Part shown: positions 8,097-15,552 of the stretch, piece by piece
How positions within the stretch are numbered: the first letter of the stretch is position 1
Layout: the number at the start of each line of letters is the position of its first letter
Source: RH-AL1 sp965214415
Lineage (GTDB): Bacteria; Pseudomonadota; Alphaproteobacteria; Rhizobiales; Beijerinckiaceae
Direction: 5' to 3'
NCBI GenBank assembly: GCA_965214415.1
Contig: CBDCBQ010000003.1
Location: 3,410,001-3,474,000 of the forward strand
DNA: 64,000 nt
Program-made: the position numbers and the translations under genes
Notes under the pieces: generated by a model
What the model saw: only the letters and a program-made list of their open reading frames with translations
The model's database searches: none
What the model was told of the DNA's origin: nothing

Positions 8097-9103
8097 CAGG
8101 CGTCCGCCGCGCGAAGCTCGACCTCGCCGCGCTCGGCCATGGCGAGCAGCGTGTCGGCGATGAGGCGGCGGGCCGCGGCGACGTCGCGGGCCGGCGCGGC
8201 ACCGGCACCAGCGAGTTCGTTCTCGACGAGGCGGCGCGCCCGCGCGGTGAGCGAGGAGAGGACGTTGGCGCAGAACTCGGCGTCCTTGCCCGACAGCGCG
8301 GTGACGATCTTGTCGCTCGCCACCTTCTCGAACAGCGCCTGGCGGGTCTTCTGCGGCAGCGTGACGAGATCCTCGAACGAGAACAGCTTGGCGCGCAACG
8401 CCTCGGCATCCTCGGGCCGCTCGGCCTCCAGCGCCTGCAGCATGTCCTCGACGTGCTCGGGCGCCATCTTGTTGATGATCTCCGCCATTCGCGCCGTCTG
8501 CGCGCCGGGCAGGGCTGGCGGATTGAGGATGAGATCCTGGTTGATGCGAGTCTCGATGACGCGCAGCGCGGCATCGGCGACCGGCGCGAGCACGAGCAGG
8601 CGACGGATCACCTCGTTGCGGCGCTCGCGCGGCAGCAGCTCCATGACGGCGGCCGCGCCCTTGGCGCCGAGCTTGGAGAGCGCGAGCGTGACGACCTGCG
8701 GGTGCTGCTTGACGAGGTAGTCCGTCAGCATCGGCGCGGGCAGCGCGGCGATCTTCTGCCAGATGGAATCGTTCGAGTTGCCGAGCACGTCCGACATGAT
8801 GTCGGCGACCTGCTCGGGCGGCAGCACGCCGGAGAGCAGGTTCTCGGCCTTGTCGGCGTTTCCGCGCAGCTCGGCGCCGTTCGAGAACTCGCCGGCGAAC
8901 TCCTCGACGAGATCCTCGAGCACGTCGAGCGGCACCGAACCGAGCTCGGCTGCGGCCCTAGTGATGACCTTCAGCTCGCCAGCGTCGAAATGGCCGAGCA
9001 GGCGGCTCGCCAGCGGCTTGCCCATCACGAGCAGCAGCGCGGCGACCTTTTGCGCCCCCTTGAGGGGGGAGATACCGGCCTCATAGATCGCGTCAGTCGC
9101 CAT
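8096..9103 (-). CDS. fliG: Flagellar motor switch protein FliG
   Basis: The 335-residue C-ring protein links the MS ring to the stator and sets rotation direction. The N-terminal domain begins with SPLKGAQKVAALLLVMGKPL, the middle domain has the EHPQ-like motif as VKQHPQVVTLALSKL, and the C-terminal part contains FSFEDLVTLPQKTRQALFEK, the torque helix that meets MotA. The stop shares a base with the flhB ATG, and the start follows fliN by four bases. It is intact, with typical length. Confidence 0.94.
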   Translation of the reverse strand: MATDAIYEAGISPLKGAQKVAALLLVMGKPLASRLLGHFDAGELKVITRAAAELGSVPLDVLEDLVEEFAGEFSNGAELRGNADKAENLLSGVLPPEQVADIMSDVLGNSNDSIWQKIAALPAPMLTDYLVKQHPQVVTLALSKLGAKGAAAVMELLPRERRNEVIRRLLVLAPVADAALRVIETRINQDLILNPPALPGAQTARMAEIINKMAPEHVEDMLQALEAERPEDAEALRAKLFSFEDLVTLPQKTRQALFEKVASDKIVTALSGKDAEFCANVLSSLTARARRLVENELAGAGAAPARDVAAARRLIADTLLAMAERGEVELRAADA

Positions 9104-9107
9104 GGCG

Positions 9108-9410
9108 TCAGGCGGCGTCCGGACGGCCGATGATCTCGGTCAGCTTGACGCCGATGCGCGAGGGATCGTCATCGAGCGCGACGAGTTCGCCCCGCGCGAT
9201 GATCCGCCCGTTGACGACGACGTCGACCGGGTCCGCGATATTGTGGTCGAGCGCGACGATGGCGCCGCGGCCGAGCTTCATCAGATCGCCGATCGGCAAC
9301 GAGGCCGAGCCCAGGAAGACCTGGACGGCGACGGGGATCTTGAGGATCGAGTCGAGATGCGGCGCCTTCAAGGTCTCGGCGACGGCGGCTGCTTCGGCGG
9401 TCTGGGTCAT
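9108..9410 (-). CDS. fliN: Flagellar motor switch protein FliN
   Basis: At 100 residues this is close to a single SpoA (surface presentation) domain, the C-ring component that binds FliM and the export ATPase regulator. The domain runs from ILKIPVAVQVFLGSASLPIG through LMKLGRGAIVALDHNIADPV to VVNGRIIARGELVALDD and IGVKLTEIIG, a full match to FliN/SpoA. It sits between fliM and fliG with gaps of three and four bases. The only unusual feature is a short N-terminal extension rich in Ala. Confidence 0.95.
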   Translation of the reverse strand: MTQTAEAAAVAETLKAPHLDSILKIPVAVQVFLGSASLPIGDLMKLGRGAIVALDHNIADPVDVVVNGRIIARGELVALDDDPSRIGVKLTEIIGRPDAA

Positions 9411-9413
9411 CGG

Positions 9414-10418
9414 TCAGGCTCTGGGCATGCCGGCCAGCGGACTGGCGGCGAGGGGGCTGAGGGGGCTGGCGGCGAGGGGGCGCCGACGCGCACCGAGGTC
9501 GAGCGTGGCGGCCGAGGTCGGCTCGCCAACGATCTCCTCGATGCGGAGCGAGTAGCGGCCGTCGTCCTGGCCGACCTCGCCGCGATAGAAGACGCGGCCG
9601 TCGCAGACGAGTGATACCCGCGCCCGCGCGTCGACCGGCAGCGCGAGGATCTGGCCGACCTCGAGCGCGGCGAGGCCCGAGAGCGCGACCGGCTTGGCGT
9701 CGAGGTAGGCGTCCAGCGTCACGGCCGCGCGGCCGATCTCCCGGCGCAGGAGATCGCGCCACGCGGGATCGTCGCCAGCTGTCGCCACGGCGATCTTGTC
9801 GCGACCGAAGCGATCGAGCGCGGCCGGGGGCAGCACGAGCCGCAGGGTGCCATGCTGGCCGAACGCGCCGATCGTCATGCGGACGACGGCGACCTCCTGG
9901 ATGCGGGCGCCGATGAGATCGGCGGCGAGCGGGCCTTCGATCCTGGCGGCCCGGGTCGGCCCGAAGCCGGCCTCGGCCCATTCGCTCTGCACGGCGGCGG
10001 CCGTCAGCGCGACCAGGATCTGCGAGAATTGCTGGTCGATCGCCGTCGCCGGTCGTTGGCCGTCAGGGACCGGCTCGACGCCATTGCCGCCGCTGAGCAG
10101 CTCGACGATCGAGTGGACCAGCCGGCCGTTGAGCGTGACGAGCAGCTTGCAGCCGATCTCGGCGCATTCGATCAGGCCCGCGACGGCATCGGTCGGATGC
10201 GCGGCGATGACATCGCGCAACGGCTCCAGGGCGACGCCCGCCATCAGGCCTTCGATCGTCGTCGTCGCGCCGGCCATCGTCTGCAGGCTCTTGACGATCG
10301 CGCCGATAAATCGGTCGATGCCGTCCTTCAGCCCCGGCGCGCGATCCTGCAGGAGCCCGGCCGTGCCTGGCCGATTGTTGGCCTGCGGACCTTTCGTCTG
10401 ATTGACCAGCGGAAACAT
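9414..10418 (-). CDS. fliM: Flagellar motor switch protein FliM
   Basis: The 334-residue protein matches divergent FliM of rhizobia-like bacteria: a middle CheC-like domain (GATTTIEGLMAGVALEPLRD), a second half near residues 130-230, and a C-terminal SpoA domain (ALSGLAALEVGQILALPVDA). The start at MFPLVNQT lies four bases after the motA stop; a longer frame upstream is an artefact of overlap. The canonical N-terminal CheY-binding peptide (LSQxEIDxLL) is not visible. The Pro/Ala/Leu tail (PLAASPLSPLAASPLAGMPR) is a short low-complexity repeat. Assignment rests on domain layout plus position between motA and fliN. Confidence 0.88.
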   Translation of the reverse strand: MFPLVNQTKGPQANNRPGTAGLLQDRAPGLKDGIDRFIGAIVKSLQTMAGATTTIEGLMAGVALEPLRDVIAAHPTDAVAGLIECAEIGCKLLVTLNGRLVHSIVELLSGGNGVEPVPDGQRPATAIDQQFSQILVALTAAAVQSEWAEAGFGPTRAARIEGPLAADLIGARIQEVAVVRMTIGAFGQHGTLRLVLPPAALDRFGRDKIAVATAGDDPAWRDLLRREIGRAAVTLDAYLDAKPVALSGLAALEVGQILALPVDARARVSLVCDGRVFYRGEVGQDDGRYSLRIEEIVGEPTSAATLDLGARRRPLAASPLSPLAASPLAGMPRA

Positions 10419-10422
10419 CGGA

Positions 10423-11301
10423 TCAGGCCGCCGCCGGCTCGGCGCCCTTGCCGCCCGCCATCGTCTCGTTCTCGACGGCATCGATCGTCGGGCGGTCGTA
10501 GGCCGAGATCGTCTTGCGGCCGTGCTCCAGCGCGATCAACGGCATCGCGCCGTTCATGAAGGCGAGCAGCGATTGCTTGATGATGATATAGAGCCGGCAG
10601 CGTTTTTCGCGCGTCACCTTGATCTTCGAGGCGAGCGGACCCGCCAGACCATAAGACATGAAGATGCCGCCGAAGGTGCCGACGAGCGCCGCGCCGATCA
10701 GCTCGCCAAGCAGCTCCGGCGACTGGTCGAGCGCGCCCATCGCCTTGATGATGCCGAGCACGGCGGCGACGATGCCGAGCGCCGGCAGGCCGTCCGACAC
10801 CGCGGTGAGCGCCTGGTAGGCCTTGAGCTTGTCGCGCTTGATGGTCTCGATCTCCTCGTCCATCAGCGCCTCGATCTCGTGCGTGCGGGCATTGCCGATT
10901 AGGATGAGGCGGACGTAGTCGCAGATGAAGGCCGTCATGTCCTTGTCGGCGAGCACCTTAGGGAATCGTTTGAAGATCTCCGATTCCTTCGGGTTGTCGA
11001 TCTGCTCCTCGAGCTCGTTGCGGGCATTGCCGCGCAGCTCGCGCATCAGCACGTAGAGGAGGCCGAGCAGGTCGAGATAGTCGCGCTGCTTCGGGCCCGC
11101 GCCCTTGATCGCCTCGAGGCATGCCTTGCCGGAATCCTTGATCGTGTTGAGCGGGTTGGCGACGATGAACGTGCCGAGCGCCGAGCCACCGATGATAATG
11201 AACTCGTAGGGCTGCCAGATCACGATGAGGTGTCCGCCGAGCGCCGCGAAGCCGCCGAGCATGCAGCCCATCGCGATGGCGATTCCAATGACAAAGCTCA
11301 A
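10423..11301 (-). CDS. motA: Flagellar stator protein MotA
   Basis: The 292-residue proton-channel stator subunit begins SFVIGIAIAMGCMLGGFAAL and contains four transmembrane segments, the cytoplasmic loop with RGNARNELEEQIDNPKES, and the conserved prolines near PALGIVAAVLGIIKAMGALD. The start is TTG, placed seven bases after AGAGGAG; no ATG or GTG gives a better N-terminus, and the longer open frame upstream encodes no family sequence. It heads the leftward flagellar operon. The partner motB is not in the window. It is divergent from the DUF1217 gene. Confidence 0.93.
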   Translation of the reverse strand: MSFVIGIAIAMGCMLGGFAALGGHLIVIWQPYEFIIIGGSALGTFIVANPLNTIKDSGKACLEAIKGAGPKQRDYLDLLGLLYVLMRELRGNARNELEEQIDNPKESEIFKRFPKVLADKDMTAFICDYVRLILIGNARTHEIEALMDEEIETIKRDKLKAYQALTAVSDGLPALGIVAAVLGIIKAMGALDQSPELLGELIGAALVGTFGGIFMSYGLAGPLASKIKVTREKRCRLYIIIKQSLLAFMNGAMPLIALEHGRKTISAYDRPTIDAVENETMAGGKGAEPAAA

Positions 11302-11435
11302 GGCCGCTCTCCTCTGATCGATGCCAGTGGAACAGGTGTCCCTTGCCCCAGGCTGACGACTGGTGCCGCAAGGACAAACAAGCCTCGCGCAAGCCGAGTG
11401 ACGCATCGTCGTCTCGAACAACCGGAGCGCAGGCC

Positions 11436-12224
11436 ATGCTCTCGACCACCGCCTCCTATCTCGCCGTCTCCAACAACCTGACGCGCATGCAGGCCGCGAC
11501 CGCGGCCGATCCGCAGGTGAAGAACGACACAGCCTATTTCCTCGCCAACATCGGCAAGGTGACGACGCCCGCGCAGCTCATCGGCAACTACCGGCTCTTC
11601 TCCTATGCGATGAAGGCGTTCGGCCTCGAGAGCATGAACTACGCGAAAGGCCTGATGACGCAGGTGCTGCAGGGCGGCGTCGCCTCGTCGAGCGCGCTCG
11701 CCAACACGCTGACGGACCCGCGCTACAAGGCGTTCGCCACCGCGTTCGACTTCGCCGGGCAGGGCGCGACCGTGACGCAAAGCGCGGCGGCGACGAGCGG
11801 CATCGTCAGCAAATACGTCGAGCAATCGCTCGAGGACAACCAGGGCAAGCAGAACGAGGGCGTCCAGCTCGCGCTATACTTCACGCGCAACGCGGCCTCC
11901 GTGACCAACATCTACGGGCTGCTCGCCGATCAGAATCTCTTGAAGGTCGTTCAGACGGCATATGGCCTGCCGGCGTCGGCGACGGCCGACATCGATTCCG
12001 AGGCGGCGTCGCTGAGCAAGCATATCAACATCAAGGATCTGCAGGACCCGACCAAGGTCCAGGCGATGGCCGAGCGGTTCACCGCGATGTGGGATGTCGG
12101 CGGCAACAACACCTCGTCGGACGCCTCGAACGTCGCGCAGATCTTCGCCGCATCGTCCTCGTCCACCGGGTTCAGCAGCGACCTGCTCCTCAGCTTGCAG
12201 GGGCTGAAGCTCGGAGGCATGTAA
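11436..12224 (+). CDS. DUF1217 family flagellar-cluster protein
   Basis: This 262-residue protein matches DUF1217, found beside flagellar genes in Hyphomicrobiales. Visible family stretches are SYLAVSNNLTRMQAATAADP, VKNDTAYFLANIGKVTTPAQ, DPRYKAFATAFDFAGQGATV and YVEQSLEDNQGKQNEGVQLA. The start at MLSTTASY follows GGAGCG by nine bases. It is the first gene of the rightward unit and precedes flgF by one base. The biochemical function is unknown; the association with basal body assembly is known only from genomic context. Confidence 0.82.
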   Translation: MLSTTASYLAVSNNLTRMQAATAADPQVKNDTAYFLANIGKVTTPAQLIGNYRLFSYAMKAFGLESMNYAKGLMTQVLQGGVASSSALANTLTDPRYKAFATAFDFAGQGATVTQSAAATSGIVSKYVEQSLEDNQGKQNEGVQLALYFTRNAASVTNIYGLLADQNLLKVVQTAYGLPASATADIDSEAASLSKHINIKDLQDPTKVQAMAERFTAMWDVGGNNTSSDASNVAQIFAASSSSTGFSSDLLLSLQGLKLGGM

Positions 12225-12225
12225 G

Positions 12226-12951
12226 GTGCGCGGCAATCTCTATGTGTCGATGTCCGGCCAGATCGCGCTCGAGAAGCGGCTCGAGACGATCGCGAGCAAC
12301 ATCGCCAACGTGAACACGGCCGGCTATCGCGCGCAGGGCGTCGCCTTCTCGTCCGTCCTGTCGAAATCGGGCGAGCGGCCGGCGTCATTCGTCTCGACCG
12401 GCACCGACTACATAACGCGCACGCAGGGCGCGGCCGAGCAGACCGGCAACCCGCTCGACGTCGCGATCCAGGGCGAGGCGTGGATGGCGATCAAGACGCC
12501 AGCCGGCACGGCCTACACGCGCGATGGCCGCATGCAGATGAGCCCGTCGGGCGAGCTGCAGACGCTGAACGGCTATCCCGTCCTCGATGCCGGCGGCTCG
12601 GCGATGCTGCTGGCGTCGGACGGCGGCCCACCGAAGATCGCCGCCGACGGCATGATGACGCAAAACGGCAACCAGGTCGGCGCGATCGGCCTGTTCACGA
12701 TCCCCGATGACGCCAGGCTGTCGCGCTACGACAATTCGGCGGTGCTCCCCGACAAGCCGGCCACGCCAGTGCTCGACTTCTCGCGCAACAGCGTCGCCCA
12801 GGGCTTCTCCGAAAGCTCCAACGTCAATCCCGTGCTCGAGCTGACGAAGCTGATCAGCGTCCAGCGTGCCTTCGACGGCCTCGTCAACCTGCAGCAGTCG
12901 AGCGAGACCAGCCTGCAGGACGCGATCAAGACGCTGGGGTCGAGTTCGTGA
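12226..12951 (+). CDS. flgF: Flagellar basal-body rod protein FlgF
   Basis: This is a 241-residue proximal rod protein. The N-terminal rod motif is LYVSMSGQIALEKRLETIAS followed by NIANVNTAGYRAQGV, and the C-terminal coiled-coil segment is VNPVLELTKLISVQRAFDGL. The middle has the flagellar hook/basal-body domain (GNPLDVAIQGEAWMAIKTPA, YTRDGRMQMSPSGELQTLNG). The GTG start is two bases after the upstream stop codon, preceded by GGAGG. It is followed by a palindromic repeat and fliI. Confidence 0.94.
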   Translation: MRGNLYVSMSGQIALEKRLETIASNIANVNTAGYRAQGVAFSSVLSKSGERPASFVSTGTDYITRTQGAAEQTGNPLDVAIQGEAWMAIKTPAGTAYTRDGRMQMSPSGELQTLNGYPVLDAGGSAMLLASDGGPPKIAADGMMTQNGNQVGAIGLFTIPDDARLSRYDNSAVLPDKPATPVLDFSRNSVAQGFSESSNVNPVLELTKLISVQRAFDGLVNLQQSSETSLQDAIKTLGSSS

Positions 12952-12964
12952 GGATCCTATCGCG

Positions 12965-13045
12965 CCGTCATCGCGAGCGCGGCGAAGCAACCCAGGGGCC
13001 ACCGTGCAGCTCCTGGGTGGCTTCGCAAACGGCTCGCAATGACGG
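12965..13045. repeat. Interspersed palindromic repeat between flgF and fliI
   Basis: An 81-base imperfect palindrome. The outer arms CCGTCATCGCGAG and CTCGCAATGACGG pair with one mismatch, and inner arms GCGAAGCAACCCAGG and CCTGGGTGGCTTCGC pair almost perfectly. The pattern (CGTCATTGCGAG...GAAGCAA-CC-CAG) is the well-known repeat type scattered in Bradyrhizobium and Rhodopseudomonas-like genomes. Folded as RNA it would form a long hairpin between the two genes. Confidence 0.85.
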
Positions 13046-13051
13046 GCGGGG

Positions 13052-14392
13052 ATGGTGCACGCCTTGAACGTCCTCGACCGCCTCGCCGAGGCAAGTATTC
13101 GCGCGGCCTCGCCGGGCGCGCTCGTGCGCATCTCGGGCGCCGTCGCCGACGTCACGCCGACAACTTATCGCGTGCGCGGGCTGTCGCCCTTCGCGACGCT
13201 CGGCGATTGCGTCGGGCTCGGTGCCGATGCGCGCCGGCACGGCGAGATCGTGCGCGTCGATGCCGACAGCGTCACCGTCAAACCATTCACGACCACGGCC
13301 GACGTGCGGATCGGCGCGCGCGCGACCGCGATGGACCGCGTCACCGTCGCGCCCGCACCCTCCTGGAAAGGCCGCGTCGTCGATGCGTTCGGCACGCCGG
13401 TCGACGGTGCCGGCCCGCTCGAGATCGGACCCGCCCGCATGCCGATCCACGCCGAGCCGCCGCCGGCGCTTGAGCGCGGTCGCGTCAAGACGCCGTTGAA
13501 GAGCGGCGTTCGGGTGATCGACATCTTCACGCCGCTCTGCCACGGCCAGCGCATCGGCATCTTCGCCGGCTCCGGCGTCGGCAAGTCGACCCTGCTCGGC
13601 ATGATGGCGGCCTCGAAAGGCTTCGACGCCGTCGTGATCGCGCTCGTCGGCGAACGTGGCCGCGAGGTGCGCGAGTTCATCGAGGATGCTTTGGGAGCCA
13701 ACCGCGCGCTCGCCGTGACCGTGGTCGCGACCGGCGACGAGAGCCCGATGATGCGGCAGATGGCGCCGCTGACCGCGATGGCGATCGCCGAATACTTTCG
13801 CGATCGTGGCGAGCGCGTGCTGCTGATGGTCGACTCGGTCACCCGCTACGCGCATGCGGCGCGCGACGTGGCACTGGCGGCCGGCGAGCCGGCGGTGGCG
13901 CGCGGCTACGCGCCGAGCGTGTTCACGAGCCTGCCGCGCTTGCTCGAGCGCGCGGGCCCGGGACGTGAGGGAGGCGGCGCGATCACCGGCGTCTTCGCGG
14001 TGCTCGTCGACGGCGACGATCACAACGATCCCGTCGCCGATTGTATTCGTGGCACGCTCGATGGCCACATCGTCCTGGATCGAACCATCGCCGAGGCCTA
14101 TCGGTACCCGGCGATCGACATGCTGCGGTCGATCTCGCGCCTCGCCCAGCACGTCTGGACGCCGGACCAGCGTATTCTCGTCGGCAAGCTGCGCACGATG
14201 ATCGCGCGCTACGAGGATACCCGCGACCTGCGCCTGATGGGCGGTCTGCAGCAGGGCGCCGATCCCGACCTCGACCAGGCCGTCGTGCTGACCCCCATCA
14301 TCTACGAGGCGTTGACGCAGGCGCCGGGCACGGCGGCGAGCACCGACGCCTTTCGCGAGCTGGCTGAAGCCTTGAGCAGGACACGACAATGA
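13052..14392 (+). CDS. fliI: Flagellum-specific ATPase FliI
   Basis: The 446-residue hexameric ATPase of the flagellar export apparatus. It carries Walker A in FAGSGVGKSTLLGMMA, Walker B at RVLLMVDSVTRYAHAARDVA, the catalytic glutamate in ALVGERGREVREFIEDALG, and the GREGGGAITGVFAVLVDGDD block. The start is ATG with GGGCGGGG six bases upstream; GTG three bases later is an alternative. The stop overlaps the next ATG (ATGA). Confidence 0.96.
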   Translation: MVHALNVLDRLAEASIRAASPGALVRISGAVADVTPTTYRVRGLSPFATLGDCVGLGADARRHGEIVRVDADSVTVKPFTTTADVRIGARATAMDRVTVAPAPSWKGRVVDAFGTPVDGAGPLEIGPARMPIHAEPPPALERGRVKTPLKSGVRVIDIFTPLCHGQRIGIFAGSGVGKSTLLGMMAASKGFDAVVIALVGERGREVREFIEDALGANRALAVTVVATGDESPMMRQMAPLTAMAIAEYFRDRGERVLLMVDSVTRYAHAARDVALAAGEPAVARGYAPSVFTSLPRLLERAGPGREGGGAITGVFAVLVDGDDHNDPVADCIRGTLDGHIVLDRTIAEAYRYPAIDMLRSISRLAQHVWTPDQRILVGKLRTMIARYEDTRDLRLMGGLQQGADPDLDQAVVLTPIIYEALTQAPGTAASTDAFRELAEALSRTRQ

Positions 14393-14865
14393 CGAAGACA
14401 TCTCCACCTGCCCGGCTCGCCGGCTTCTCGCTTTCGAGCGACGGCGCGATCGGGGCCGTCGGCTGCTGCCTCGCCGTCGGCGCGCTGGCGTTCGGCGTCT
14501 ACATGAACGTCCATGGCCCCTCCGGCGGCGTCGGTACGAGCAAGGAATTTTCGGTCTTCGCGCAGCTGGCGCCGCACGCGCGGCAGAAGGCCGAACCCGC
14601 GCGGACCGACGACGACGCCGACCTCGACACGACCGCCACCGCGTCGATCGCCGGGCAGGACGCGGCAAAGGCCGCCGCGCCCGCGGGACACCGGGGCGTG
14701 ACGCTCGAGTCGGTCGACCGCGACGGCGCGACCCTGGTGATCGAGGGCCGCGAGCGCGTCGTCCGCGTCGGCGACGAGCTTCCCGAGATCGGCGAGGTGC
14801 TGACGATCCTCCCCGGCCGCCATCCCGAGGTTAAGACATCGCGCGGGCTGGTGCTCACGCGCTGA
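14389..14865 (+). CDS. Uncharacterised single-pass membrane protein after fliI
   Basis: This 158-residue protein is not recognised. One hydrophobic segment near residues 20-45 (GAVGCCLAVGALAFGVYMNV) suggests a membrane anchor, followed by an Ala/Asp-rich linker and a C-terminal beta-rich block (VTLESVDRDGATLVIEGRER, VVRVGDELPEIGEVLTILPG) that resembles the small periplasmic domain of PilP/GspC-type proteins. The ATG overlaps the fliI stop, so it is translationally coupled to the flagellar unit. A role linking the export apparatus or rod with the envelope is my inference. Confidence 0.6.
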   Translation: MTKTSPPARLAGFSLSSDGAIGAVGCCLAVGALAFGVYMNVHGPSGGVGTSKEFSVFAQLAPHARQKAEPARTDDDADLDTTATASIAGQDAAKAAAPAGHRGVTLESVDRDGATLVIEGRERVVRVGDELPEIGEVLTILPGRHPEVKTSRGLVLTR

Positions 14866-14939
14866 CGCTGGACGGCGCGACGCAATCGGATACGGTCGTC
14901 CCAGCCCGCCTCGACGGCGAGCACATCCGGGAAGGTCAT

Positions 14940-15518
14940 ATGACGCGCTCGTCCGAGGCTCCGATCAGCCGCTATCCCGCGCCGGCGCTTGCCGACATGC
15001 CGGCTGACATTCGTGCGCGCATCGAGACCGTGCAGGAAAAGTCGGGCTTCGTGCCCAACGTCTTTCTCATGCTGGCGCGGCGGCCGGACGAGTTCCGCGC
15101 CTTCTTCGCCTACCACGACGCGCTGATGGACAAGCCCGGCAACCTCTCGAAAGCCGAGCGCGAGATGATCGTCGTCGCGACGTCGGCCGCCAACCAGTGC
15201 CAGTATTGCGTGATCGCGCACGGGGCGATCCTGCGCGTGCGCGCCAAGACCCCGCTGCTCGCCGACCAGGTCGCGGTGAACTATCGCAAAGCCGACATCA
15301 CGCCACGCCAGCGCGCGATGCTCGATTTCGCGATGAAGGTCGCGCTCTCGGCCCAGGCGATCGACGAGGCGGATTACGCGATGCTGGCGGAGCACGGGTT
15401 CGATCCCGAGGACGCCTGGGACATCGTCGGGATCGCCGCCTTCTTCGGCCTGTCGAACCGTATCGCCAACGCGACCAGTTTGCGGCCCAACGACGAGTTT
15501 TACGCGCTCGGGCGGTGA
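14940..15518 (+). CDS. Peroxidase-related CMD/AhpD-like enzyme
   Basis: The 192-residue protein belongs to the carboxymuconolactone decarboxylase / AhpD superfamily, subgroup called peroxidase-related enzyme. The CxxC redox centre with its histidine is visible as AANQCQYCVIAHGAILR near residue 85, preceded by the helix LSKAEREMIVVATSA. Such proteins reduce peroxides with thiol donors, but the natural substrate is unknown here. It is a single gene 74 bases after the flagellar unit, convergent with the PQQ dehydrogenase. Confidence 0.85.
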   Translation: MTRSSEAPISRYPAPALADMPADIRARIETVQEKSGFVPNVFLMLARRPDEFRAFFAYHDALMDKPGNLSKAEREMIVVATSAANQCQYCVIAHGAILRVRAKTPLLADQVAVNYRKADITPRQRAMLDFAMKVALSAQAIDEADYAMLAEHGFDPEDAWDIVGIAAFFGLSNRIANATSLRPNDEFYALGR

Positions 15519-15523
15519 GCACA

Positions 15524-15552
15524 GATCCTCCCCCGCCGCGCGGGTAAGGATC
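15524..15552. terminator. GATCCTCCC-type hairpin between convergent genes
   Basis: GATCCTCCCCCGC pairs with GCGGGTAAGGATC with one mismatch around a short CGC loop. It begins five bases after one stop and reaches the stop of the convergent PQQ dehydrogenase. It is closely similar to the element after matB, so it belongs to a family of repeats used at gene ends. No T-run. Confidence 0.6.
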
